Under the pieces are notes generated by a model. It was not told the DNA's origin and ran no database searches. It saw only the letters and a program-made list of their open reading frames with translations. Positions 24,781 to 32,176 of a stretch of DNA of 47,185 bases are shown here, one piece after another. Made by a program: the position numbers and the translations under genes. The first letter of the stretch is position 1. Each line of letters begins with the position of its first letter. Source of the DNA: JBBDUG01 sp040904025 (GTDB taxonomy: Bacteria > Patescibacteriota > Minisyncoccia > Phycocordibacterales > SW-6-46-9); the NCBI GenBank assembly GCA_040904025.1, contig JBBDUG010000008.1, forward strand, positions 1 through 47,185, in the 5' to 3' direction.

Positions 24781-25560
24781 TCACTGCTTCCTGGCAGACG
24801 AAACGCCGACGTAGCCGCCGCGGCGGCCGTCCCAATAGAGGTCGACGTCCAGACCCTCGGCATCGAAGTAGCCGACGCGGACGCGGTAGCCGTCCGAGTC
24901 GAGATCAGCGCAACGAACGTAGATCTTCTCGAACAAGCGTTCCCCAGTAGCGAGGAAATGGCCAACCATGGTGTAAACCACGATCCGAGCAGTCGGCGTT
25001 TCCTCGTCTTTCGAGAGGAGTGCCTGCTGATCGTTCCACGTCTTCGAGGTCGAGTTGACGATCGGTTCCTTGCGGACGAGCTGCCAGCCGACTTCGCCCT
25101 TATCCTTGGCGAACGCTTGCTTGTCATACCAGTCCTGTGAGTAAAACAGGGTCTGGTTTTCGAGCTTGCGGGTGACGCCACGGATGTCGAGGATCGACAG
25201 CGGGAAGACGGCGACGAGGATGTGAGTGTCCTTGCAGGACTTCAGCACTTCCTCGCTGAACGGAACTTCTGCCAAGTAAGCGAGCTGTTGCTTCGTGGTG
25301 TTAACCCCGAAGTGTTTGATCGCTTCCTCGATGCCGAAGAAGTTCTTGCCCATGATCGCGCGGGCGAGCTTCTGTGACGTTGACGGCTCGTAACCGCCGT
25401 TGACCATGAGTCGTGCGATGTTCGCCACGAATGCAGGGTCGGTGTTGATGCGGGATGCGACTTCTTCGGCGTTGTCGCCGATCGCTACCCACAGACGTTG
25501 ATTGGCGGCATTGATGTCGCCAGCGGGGACTTGAGTCCATGTTTTCATGATGGTTTTCAT
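24781..25560 (-). CDS. DGR3 variable protein (VP3)
   Basis: 259 residues, target of DGR3. No signal peptide or membrane span. The N-terminal domain has a helical start (VPAGDINAANQRLWVAIGDNAEEVASRIN), a pattern GGYEPSTSQKLARAIMG, and then mixed beta strands (HILVAVFPLSILDI, RIVVYTMVGHFLATGERLFEKIYV). The family is not recognised. The C-terminal 40 residues are VR3 (GYRVRVGYFDAEG, YWDGRRGGYVGVSSARKQ), consistent with a small lectin-like strand set. GC content is visibly higher than in its neighbours. The start is ATG 25560; a second ATG lies four codons in. It has its own strong promoter, a long structured leader and a terminator, so it can be expressed separately from TR3 and RT3. Confidence 0.9.
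   Translation of the reverse strand: MKTIMKTWTQVPAGDINAANQRLWVAIGDNAEEVASRINTDPAFVANIARLMVNGGYEPSTSQKLARAIMGKNFFGIEEAIKHFGVNTTKQQLAYLAEVPFSEEVLKSCKDTHILVAVFPLSILDIRGVTRKLENQTLFYSQDWYDKQAFAKDKGEVGWQLVRKEPIVNSTSKTWNDQQALLSKDEETPTARIVVYTMVGHFLATGERLFEKIYVRCADLDSDGYRVRVGYFDAEGLDVDLYWDGRRGGYVGVSSARKQ
24790..24905 (-). repeat. DGR3 variable repeat (VR3)
   Basis: Recipient copy of TR3 at the 3' end of VP3. Fifteen substitutions, all at adenines: Asn to Tyr, Arg, Asp, Leu or Gly, Asp to Gly, Ile to Val. Ends 7 bases before the stop codon. Confidence 0.97.
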
Positions 25561-25643
25561 GATGTGCGCCTTTTTCTGTTAGCCTTTTTGAAATTATCTC
25601 GAAGGCGACTGGATTTGAGCATACGATCTCAAAATTACGTCTT

Positions 25644-25702
25644 GTCTCAGTTTGAGACGAGCTTTCTAGGCCCTCAAATAAGGCACAAAAAGCTCGTCTC
25701 AA
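25644..25702 (-). promoter_or_regulatory. Switch-like inverted repeats in the VP3 leader
   Basis: A 14-bp perfect inverted repeat (TTGAGACGAGCTTT at 25652-25665, complement at 25689-25702) overlaps a second hairpin GTCTCA-GTT-TGAGAC (25644-25658). The two cannot form at once. This lies in the roughly 170-nt leader of VP3. Confidence 0.55.
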
Positions 25703-25734
25703 GCAGTGATTTCCTATCAAAGAACTACAGATAT

Positions 25735-25763
25735 ATCATATCAAATAAATAAGCATTTGTCAA
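25735..25763 (-). promoter_or_regulatory. Promoter of VP3
   Basis: Minus strand: consensus TTGACA (25763-25758), 17-bp spacer, TATGAT (25740-25735). Inferred start near 25728. Confidence 0.8.
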
Positions 25764-25882
25764 TGGTTTTGGCGATCTGTCAAATGTCGGCAACTCAGGC
25801 TTAGCAGAACATACTTTCAGCGATATGATTCCAATAGATAGCAAAAATTGGTATCATGTACTTGTACAACTGAATATGTGGT

Positions 25883-26028
25883 GACCTAACCCCTCAAGTT
25901 TCTTGAGGATATGGTCGAAAATCCGTCCAAAGTAAAGAACTCCTAATCAGAGCTACTTTGGACGGTCATATCGGGAAACTGGTATGGGCACTCCCTACGG
26001 GGTTTGTCGGCCTGGTTAGGAGCTTTTT
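25883..26028 (+). ncRNA. Candidate structured RNA motif, copy 2
   Basis: GACCTAACC-[CCTCAAG TTT CTTGAGG]-ATATGGTC then CCGTCCAAAGTA (25923-25934), which pairs perfectly over 12 bp with 25954-25965. Inside that loop CTCCTAA (25940-25946) can pair with TTAGGAG (26016-26022), followed by five T, giving a pseudoknot- or terminator-like end. A further CCGTCCAAA occurs at 26050 just before the next gene. It may be a leader RNA of the 26062 gene. No known riboswitch class was recognised. Confidence 0.45.
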
Positions 26029-26061
26029 GCTACCTGACCAAAACTAAATCCGTCCAAAATA

Positions 26062-26820
26062 ATGAATACAACACAGTCTCCTCACGGAGACGATTTTAAG
26101 ATATTAATACAAGAACGAATCAACAACTTCTTTGGGTATGGCAATCTAGACAGCGACATCTGGTTTGTCGGTATGGAAGAGGGCTTTGATGGGTCAATGG
26201 AGTTGCTGTATGAGCGATTCAAAACCACGAACAACAAAATAGTCTGCGATATTGTGGAAGACATGCAAACCAGTCCCGACCATTTGCGTTGGTTTGAAGA
26301 CAACGCACCAACACAGAAAACATATCGACCGCTCATTTTCATTCATCTATACCTAACAACTGGCAAAGAGCCGACACTTGAAGAAGTGCGTGAGTTTCAA
26401 ATACAACAGTTCGGCAGAAAACAATCCGACCACACAGTGCTTGAACTAATGCCGTTGCCGTCTAAGTCAATCAAAGAAGCAGACTGGTTATATGGTGATT
26501 TCAATATTGAAGGATTAGGTTCTCGCAAAGAGTACCTAAAAACATACAAACCAAAGCAAGTGCATAAGCTCCAAGAGCTAATACATCAACACAAACCTAA
26601 ACTCGTCCTTTTCTATTCACGTACGTACCTCGCAGACTGGCAACAGATTGCCAGTGTTCCATTTGAGGAAGTCATACCAAAGAAGCTCCACACAGCAAGG
26701 AACCACGGCACTGTATATGCTGTGGTTCCTCACGCCACTTCATTCGGTATGTCGAATGGAGATTGGCGAGATATTGCTGAACGGATTAGTAGCGTACTAC
26801 ATATCTCCGTTATCGTATAA
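26062..26820 (+). CDS. Uncharacterised protein, possibly uracil-DNA-glycosylase-like
   Basis: 252 residues. FFGYGNLDSDIWFVGMEEG near residue 20-38 resembles motif I of uracil-DNA-glycosylase-superfamily proteins, and HPKLVLFYSRTY-like and VVPHATSFGMSNGDW segments fit the later strands. However, the catalytic residues cannot be assigned with confidence. No signal peptide. It follows structured RNA copy 2, and its stop overlaps the end of the convergent 80-residue gene by 24 bases. It is part of the accessory island, and could be a DNA-metabolism or defence accessory protein. Confidence 0.65.
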   Translation: MNTTQSPHGDDFKILIQERINNFFGYGNLDSDIWFVGMEEGFDGSMELLYERFKTTNNKIVCDIVEDMQTSPDHLRWFEDNAPTQKTYRPLIFIHLYLTTGKEPTLEEVREFQIQQFGRKQSDHTVLELMPLPSKSIKEADWLYGDFNIEGLGSRKEYLKTYKPKQVHKLQELIHQHKPKLVLFYSRTYLADWQQIASVPFEEVIPKKLHTARNHGTVYAVVPHATSFGMSNGDWRDIAERISSVLHISVIV

Positions 26821-27039
26821 GTCTAGTATCTGACCTCTCTCACTGAAGAACTCCTTATAGGTCATACCTGTCATGTGCTCAATGCACTCTCGCACAAGAT
26901 TCACCCTATACTCGTTGTTTGGGTTGCGTTCTGCGAGAATAATTAGACTGCACGCCATCTGACACATCAGAAGATGCTTCTCTTCAACATGTTGTTCCAA
27001 CCACTCTGTGCGGTTTTTATAGTAGCCAATGTATTCCAT
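26797..27039 (-). CDS. Small unknown protein
   Basis: 80 residues: MEYIGYYKNRTEWLEQHVEE..., helical and charged, with two Cys (LLMCQMACSL) and no recognisable domain. It lies 20 bases downstream of the terminase-small-like gene on the same strand, so it may belong to the same phage-like operon. It overlaps the convergent neighbour by 24 bases. Confidence 0.55.
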   Translation of the reverse strand: MEYIGYYKNRTEWLEQHVEEKHLLMCQMACSLIILAERNPNNEYRVNLVRECIEHMTGMTYKEFFSERGQILDLYDNGDM

Positions 27040-27059
27040 AGCTATTTCAATTAATGTGA

Positions 27060-27464
27060 TTAATCATTCTCCTTCGCTTCCTTAAGCTCTTTCTCCAAGC
27101 GAACACGCTCAGGATCAACTGGACTGATAACGATCTCGGTAATGTGTCCTGGTTCATTAGCCACGTCCCAGAAGTTTTTTGGGCGAGGTCGAGCGTAGTT
27201 TTTCTTGTTGTTATCAAGCCAGTACTGAATTGCTCGCTGTTTTCCTTGGTTGATGTTGGTAATCAATTTGCTTTCAGCAAGGTCATTGATGGAATCAATT
27301 CCCGAAACCAGAGCATCCTCGACTCGGGCGTCAAAGTCTGAATCCTCACGACACCAGCGGTACACGGTATTGCGAGCGATGCCAACTTTTTCACATGCCA
27401 GTGAGATGTTAGGAATCTTGCGAAGCTCCTCCAGAAAGGACTTCTCCTTGCGGTACTTCTTCAT
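27060..27464 (-). CDS. Phage terminase small subunit-like HTH protein
   Basis: 134 residues. The N-terminal homeodomain-like HTH (FLEELRKIPNISLACEKVGIARNTVYRWCREDSDF) is characteristic of phage terminase small subunits and phBC6A51-type proteins. A helical middle (NDLAESKLITNINQGKQRAIQYWLDNNK) and an acidic/basic C-terminus follow. No large terminase is present, so this is a remnant or a repurposed DNA-binding protein. It overlaps the end of the upstream methyltransferase gene by 56 bases, indicating translational coupling. Confidence 0.72.
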   Translation of the reverse strand: MKKYRKEKSFLEELRKIPNISLACEKVGIARNTVYRWCREDSDFDARVEDALVSGIDSINDLAESKLITNINQGKQRAIQYWLDNNKKNYARPRPKNFWDVANEPGHITEIVISPVDPERVRLEKELKEAKEND

Positions 27465-28737
27465 TGTTTCTGATTACCGTGGCTTTCTCGCCAGTTAGTG
27501 CCTCGTACCGCTTGATAGCAAGATCACAGAATGCTGGTTCAATCTCGACTGCATACACTCGACGCTTCAACTTCACGCCAGCCATAATGAGACTCGATGA
27601 TCCCGAGAAGGAATCCAAAATGATGTCATTCATGCGGGTACAGCGACGAATAGCTTTCTCATAAAGCTCACTTGGCTTCATGGTAGAATGCTTATATTCG
27701 TTCCCTGACAATCGCTTCACTGGCCAGACATCGACGGTATCGAGTGCTTGAGCAAGCAGATCATCGCCTGTAGTCATCTCAGCGTTCATGACCTCATTGG
27801 TCTTGTTCACGCCTTTAACGATGTACGGCTTTCCTCGTGTGCTGTATGTACACGGCTCAAATGCTTTGTTAAAAGCAACACCTGGGACAGGATTTTGTGG
27901 TGACTTCAACCACAAGCACACTCTGCGGTTAGTGAGTCCAAGTTCTCGGTACAACAGCTGAATCGCCCAAATGTATGTCTGGTCACTCCAATAGAAGACG
28001 TGTGCATCATCCTTGGTGACGGCAAGTGCCGCCTCCATGCTCTTGCGAAGGAATGACACATACTCCTCGTCAGTCTTGTTGTCGTCAACCGTACCGCCAT
28101 AGTTTTGTTTTCCACCTATTCCGCCGTTGTACGAAACGTCGAGATTGTACAAAGGGTCAGAAATTATGCAGGTCGCTCGCTCATCACCAAAGAGTTTCTG
28201 AAGTGTCTCTGGTTTGGTGGAGTCTCCGCAAATCAACTTGCTTGTCCCGAGGAGAATGATGTCTCCGAGCTTTGTGGTTGGATCGGTGATTTGCTCAAGC
28301 TCCTTTTCAACGTCGAAGTTGTCGTCTTTGAGTCGCTCGTTCCAGAGGTCGTCCAATGACTTTTGATCAAATCCCAATTCAACCAAAAGCGATGGTTCGA
28401 AGTCCTTCAAAAGATCGTAGTCCCAGTCAGCATGAATCGAATTGCTTCCGATCATGTACCGCTCCGCTTCCTCATCTGTGAGTTTGCGGTTAGGGACTCT
28501 GACATCAATCATTTCGTCGCCTCGACCGAGAGCGATGAGCACCTTTACCCTCATGTGACCCGCTAGAATGGTGTTATCGAGGTCCAGTGCAGGTATCTCA
28601 ACAATGTTATAGCGTTCAAGACTCTGCTTGAGTCGCTCCATCTGGTCTTTGGTAATTTTGCGTGGAGATTTTTTGTGAGGGAGCAGGTCGCTCACTCGGC
28701 GTTTCTCCGTACGCCACTGTAGTTTCTCTTCTAACAT
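27409..28737 (-). CDS. ParB-N domain/DNA methyltransferase fusion (phage type)
   Basis: 442 residues. Residues 8-110 form a ParB/Srx-like nuclease fold (LKQSLERYNIVEIPALDLDNTILAGHMRVKVLIALG). Residues 165-425 form an N4/N6 site-specific methyltransferase: IICGDS-type strand, motif IV region ISDPLYN, and C-terminal motif I-like DSFSGSSSLIMAG. Both signature motifs depart from consensus: DPPY is DPLY, and DPFxGSGS is DSFSGSSS, which may reduce or abolish activity. Such fusions usually sit beside phage terminases, as here. The start is ATG 28737. Confidence 0.85.
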   Translation of the reverse strand: MLEEKLQWRTEKRRVSDLLPHKKSPRKITKDQMERLKQSLERYNIVEIPALDLDNTILAGHMRVKVLIALGRGDEMIDVRVPNRKLTDEEAERYMIGSNSIHADWDYDLLKDFEPSLLVELGFDQKSLDDLWNERLKDDNFDVEKELEQITDPTTKLGDIILLGTSKLICGDSTKPETLQKLFGDERATCIISDPLYNLDVSYNGGIGGKQNYGGTVDDNKTDEEYVSFLRKSMEAALAVTKDDAHVFYWSDQTYIWAIQLLYRELGLTNRRVCLWLKSPQNPVPGVAFNKAFEPCTYSTRGKPYIVKGVNKTNEVMNAEMTTGDDLLAQALDTVDVWPVKRLSGNEYKHSTMKPSELYEKAIRRCTRMNDIILDSFSGSSSLIMAGVKLKRRVYAVEIEPAFCDLAIKRYEALTGEKATVIRNNEEVPQGEVLSGGASQDS

Positions 28738-29047
28738 ATGTAGGTGAGATTACGAGACGTGCTCCTTGTATGCAGTCCGTCTCACCGATTAATTACGGGA
28801 TTGTATTCCCGTAGTTGTTTTCTTTACACTCATTATATCACTCAAAATCGCACCTCATTTTGTGTGCAAGGATACGTCAAATACCCTTATTTAAAAGGAT
28901 ATTATAGAAATTAAGGAGAGAAAATCGTCATTTTGATGCTTTAAAAAATTGAAATTCGATTGGTTTACTAAGTGGTGCTGAGAAAGTATAAGTTTGCAGT
29001 ATTATTCCAAGTTGTGTATATTGTGTACAAAGTTGTGTTCTTTTACG
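28738..29047. other. A/T-rich intergenic region
   Basis: About 310 bases between the divergent methyltransferase and LexA genes. A GAGACG...CGTCTC pair occurs near 28748-28785. No gene was seen. TTGTGTA...TGTACAA (around 29012-29031) is a loose palindrome that could be an extra operator half-site pair. Confidence 0.5.
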
Positions 29048-29078
29048 TTGCAAATCACTCCATTATATGATATAATGG
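29048..29078 (+). promoter_or_regulatory. Promoter and 19-bp palindromic operator of the LexA-CBASS operon
   Basis: TTGCAA (29048-29053), 17-bp spacer, TATAAT (29071-29076). The perfect palindrome CCATTATATGATATAATGG (29060-29078) covers the spacer and -10 and touches the ATG at 29079. The transcript would start near the start codon (leaderless or nearly so). It fits an autorepression site for the LexA-like protein. Confidence 0.75.
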
Positions 29079-29759
29079 ATGGACATGAAGAAAATCACTC
29101 TTACATCAAAACAGCAAGAAACGCTTGAGTACATCAAGACGTACATTGCTAGGAATAGCGAATCACCTACTATCACAGAAATGCAGAAGGATTTAGGTCT
29201 CGATTCACTTCGTAGTGTTACCCAACGGATTGAAGCCCTCGAATCAAAAGGACTCATTAAACGTGACCGCTTCCAGCATCGTAGTATTCGAATATTGGAT
29301 ACTAACCCTCACGAACCAAAAGGAACAATACAGGTTCCTGTAATTGCAACTGCTGGTTGCGATGCTGCGGAGGTGTACGCACAAGAACAGTACGATGAAT
29401 TTCTACAAATTGATCCGACACTTACGAAAGGTGTTCGAGATATTGTTGCACTTAAAGCATCTGGTAACAGTATGATTGATGCCGGAATTCATAATGGCGA
29501 TTATGTACTCGTGGAGGTGACGGAGAATGTAGCAAATGGAGATCGTGTGGTTGCAATTCTTGAAGATATGGCTGTGATAAAAACACTTCGGCGTACAGCT
29601 GACACGACTGTTCTTATTCCAGAATCTAAAGGTAATGGGTATTCGCCTATCGTGATGAGTAACGAGAATTCAAAAATTTTCGGTAAGGTGTTAAGCGTGA
29701 TTCCGATGAATTTTAATGATGACTACGAAATTATTTATGACAAAGATATTAAACATTAA
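29079..29759 (+). CDS. lexA: LexA-like self-cleaving repressor
   Basis: 226 residues. Winged HTH at 8-72 (LTSKQQETLEYIKTYI, SPTITEMQKDLGL, RIEALESKGLIKR) and an S24 peptidase domain at 85-215. Catalytic Ser131 in ASGNSM, Lys168 in DMAVIKTL, and an Ala-Gly cleavage site at 92-93 (TAGCD). All features required for RecA-stimulated autoproteolysis are present. It is first in a six-gene plus-strand run with gaps of 1 to 8 bases or small overlaps, followed by CBASS components, so it probably links their expression to DNA damage. It may be the host SOS regulator or an element-specific copy. Position inside the island favours the latter. Confidence 0.88.
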   Translation: MDMKKITLTSKQQETLEYIKTYIARNSESPTITEMQKDLGLDSLRSVTQRIEALESKGLIKRDRFQHRSIRILDTNPHEPKGTIQVPVIATAGCDAAEVYAQEQYDEFLQIDPTLTKGVRDIVALKASGNSMIDAGIHNGDYVLVEVTENVANGDRVVAILEDMAVIKTLRRTADTTVLIPESKGNGYSPIVMSNENSKIFGKVLSVIPMNFNDDYEIIYDKDIKH

Positions 29760-29764
29760 ACAAT

Positions 29765-29974
29765 ATGACAAAGAAATACATTAAAAACGCTGGAAAACAT
29801 TGGACACCGACAGAGATTAAACAACTACGCGAACTTGCAAAGAAAAACACTCCAACACGTGTGATTGGTTTGAAGTTGGGTCGACCAGAGGGTGGAGTCT
29901 ATTCCAAAGCATCCGAAAAAAATATTAATCTGAAACCGACCAATCAATCGCCATATAACCGACGTAAAAAATAG
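29765..29974 (+). CDS. Small SANT/Myb-like DNA-binding protein
   Basis: 69 basic residues. HWTPTEIKQLRELAKKNTPTRVIGLKLGRPEGGVYSKASE resembles a SANT/Myb-like or SPT-type HTH (W-x-E...L, T..IG..LGR...V), seen in many small accessory regulators. It lies between lexA (5-base gap) and the HNH-SAVED gene (1-base gap). A regulatory role in the operon is inferred. Confidence 0.65.
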   Translation: MTKKYIKNAGKHWTPTEIKQLRELAKKNTPTRVIGLKLGRPEGGVYSKASEKNINLKPTNQSPYNRRKK

Positions 29975-29975
29975 T

Positions 29976-31166
29976 ATGTCAGGAAAGAACACACCTAAAA
30001 AACGAAGTCGTCCCACAATACCTATCAAAACCCAACTCCAACTTTGGGTCAAAGCTGGAGGACGATGTGAGCATCCAGGCTGTAATGAGATCGTGTTAAG
30101 AGATAAAACTACCCTCAGCGAAGGTAACTATTCAAATATTGCTCATATTATTTCATGGACACCAACTGGGCCACGTGGTGACAAAAAACTGTCATCAAAA
30201 CTCGCAAAGGACTTATCTAATTTAATGTTGATGTGTTTAGATCATTCCAAAAAGATTGACAGACGTGAGCACTTCGCTCTTTATACTATTGATTATTTAC
30301 GTAAGGCGAAGAGCGACCACGAAGATCGTATTAACATACAGACGAGTATTGACCCCTCACGCAAAACTACAGTAGTACGATTGCAGTCGAATATTCGAGG
30401 TCGTCGTGTAGAAGTTGATCGAGCCGATGCGTACACTGCATTGATTACGGCGGATCGTTATCCAAACGACGAAAAAGGTATTTTTATCGACTTAACCAAT
30501 CTTAATTACGATACTGAAAATTCTTCCTGGGATGTCGCGGTAAAGAAAGTTGATGCTGAGGTAAGTCGTTTGCATACGATAGGCAACGACGAACGTAAGG
30601 AATCACACCTATCGGTTTTCGCCTTAGCGCCAATCCCTGTACTAGCATATCTTGGTTACGCACTAGGTAATATCATAAACACTGATATCTATATAAAGCG
30701 ACGTGAACAGCCGTGGAGTATCACGTCTGCCGAACCTACCTTGTCTTTAAAGCTGATAAGGTCACGTAATTTAATGAAGTCAAAAACGGTAGGTCTCACT
30801 GTAGCAATCAGTGGTGAGCCCTCAAATGAAGACATTAGACACCATATTGGAAAGGCACCCTTGTACACAATAACTGTGAAGAAGCCAGAGCTTGATCAAA
30901 TTATTTCATCTGAAGATTTAGAAGCGTTTCGAAAGATTTACCGTGAGACACTGGACGAAATACAGATGAAGCATGGTAAGAGATGCGAAGTGCATCTTTT
31001 TGGGGCAATGCCCACATGTGCAGCGATAGTATGTGGTCGTGAAATACTTCATGGAACAGACCCTGTAATCACAGTGTACGAATATGTAAGTCAAGAAGAA
31101 GGATATGTATCAGCAATTAAATTTAACAATATAAGGTATGGTGCGACCAAAAAAGCACATAATTAA
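29976..31166 (+). CDS. cap5: CBASS effector: HNH endonuclease-SAVED (Cap5-like)
   Basis: 396 residues. The N-terminal HNH nuclease at about 20-110 has CEHPGC zinc/structural Cys (31, 36), AHI with His57, Asn82 and CLDH (87-90). The C-terminal SAVED domain (about 160-390) binds cyclic oligonucleotides; segments such as HLSVFALAPIPVLAYLGYALG and KSKTVGLTVAISG match the family texture. Cap5 proteins degrade DNA when a cyclic nucleotide made by the neighbouring CD-NTase binds SAVED. The next gene, 8 bases away, is that CD-NTase. The order effector-cyclase-accessory differs from many CBASS operons, where the cyclase comes first. Confidence 0.88.
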   Translation: MSGKNTPKKRSRPTIPIKTQLQLWVKAGGRCEHPGCNEIVLRDKTTLSEGNYSNIAHIISWTPTGPRGDKKLSSKLAKDLSNLMLMCLDHSKKIDRREHFALYTIDYLRKAKSDHEDRINIQTSIDPSRKTTVVRLQSNIRGRRVEVDRADAYTALITADRYPNDEKGIFIDLTNLNYDTENSSWDVAVKKVDAEVSRLHTIGNDERKESHLSVFALAPIPVLAYLGYALGNIINTDIYIKRREQPWSITSAEPTLSLKLIRSRNLMKSKTVGLTVAISGEPSNEDIRHHIGKAPLYTITVKKPELDQIISSEDLEAFRKIYRETLDEIQMKHGKRCEVHLFGAMPTCAAIVCGREILHGTDPVITVYEYVSQEEGYVSAIKFNNIRYGATKKAHN

Positions 31167-31174
31167 GTATTACT

Positions 31175-32176
31175 ATGTCAAACATAAATAAAATTTTTGA
31201 AGATTTTCTAGAGAATACGGTGAATCTAAACTCATCTCGATTTGAGAAGGTAGAGAAAGCCGAGGAAACTTTGAGCAAATTTGTAAAGGAGAGCGAAACA
31301 TTTAAGGATCTATACGTTGAAACAACACGTCAAGGATCAGCTCGGCAAAAGACCATCATCAAGCCAGTTGGTGACAAGGATGAGTTTGATGTTGATCTTC
31401 TTATTACTCTTAAGGAAAATAGCGAATGGTCACCATCTGATTACCACTCACACTTAGCTGAACTATTTAAAGATTCAGATAGGTATGAAGATATTACTGA
31501 CACTCGTGGCAAAACACGCTGTGTGACAATTAATTACAAAAGTGATTTTCATGTCGATCTTGTTCCAGCAATAGAGCGTGATGGACAGATGTACATATTT
31601 AATAAATCAACCGATGAGGAGGAGTGTACTGACGGTGACGGATATGCTCAGTGGTTTGAACAGCAAGACGCACATGCTAGTGGCTATCTAGTTCCTGTCG
31701 TTCGGCTCGTTAAGTATTTACGTGATTCACGTAATGACTTCGACACAAGATCTGTAATCCTTACGACGATTATTGCGATGCAAGTGCAACCCGAGGACAG
31801 TTTTAAGAGCATCTCTGACGCATTCGCTACAATTATGGAACGTGTAGATGTTTTTCTGTCAGAACATAACGAGGCTCCAACAATTGAAAATCCAGCAATG
31901 GATGATGATCCTTTTGATCGGAAATGGAAAGATGACAATAATAAATCTTTTAAATCATTAAAGAAAGCCATTAATTCGTACACAGATATTATCTCCGATA
32001 CTGATTCGTTGGAGCAGTGGCAAGAATTGTTCGGGGATAAATTTAAAGAGGCGGATGCGGATGGAGATAAAAGTAATAAAACTGGTGGTGTAACCACTGC
32101 AACTGCGGCTTCAGGATTTGTTGTTGGAGGTTCACACACACCCACTGGTCAATGGTCTAATGACGATGATAACTAA
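31175..32176 (+). CDS. cdn: CBASS cyclic-oligonucleotide synthase (CD-NTase)
   Basis: 333 residues, nucleotidyltransferase of the cGAS/DncV-like group. GS motif QGSARQKT (Gly54-Ser55), metal-binding Asp72 and Asp74 in DEFDVDLL, third Asp128 in FHVDLVPA; the C-terminal half is a helical OAS1-type domain. The tail is Gly/Thr-rich and ends in Asp-Asn rather than a Gly that E1/E2-type maturation would use. It would make a cyclic di- or trinucleotide on phage infection to activate the HNH-SAVED effector. The product identity cannot be read from sequence. Confidence 0.9.
   Translation: MSNINKIFEDFLENTVNLNSSRFEKVEKAEETLSKFVKESETFKDLYVETTRQGSARQKTIIKPVGDKDEFDVDLLITLKENSEWSPSDYHSHLAELFKDSDRYEDITDTRGKTRCVTINYKSDFHVDLVPAIERDGQMYIFNKSTDEEECTDGDGYAQWFEQQDAHASGYLVPVVRLVKYLRDSRNDFDTRSVILTTIIAMQVQPEDSFKSISDAFATIMERVDVFLSEHNEAPTIENPAMDDDPFDRKWKDDNNKSFKSLKKAINSYTDIISDTDSLEQWQELFGDKFKEADADGDKSNKTGGVTTATAASGFVVGGSHTPTGQWSNDDDN

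Noticed and set aside
22763..25920. Group I intron core (P7-like GACC...ATATGGTC resembling the R and S elements)
   Set aside because: The P7-like pairing and P8-like hairpin are there, but no upstream P3/P4/P6 partner sequences were found for either copy, so an intron is not supported.
27060..28737. A complete prophage
   Set aside because: Only a terminase-small-like gene and a methyltransferase are present; no large terminase, portal, capsid or tail genes.
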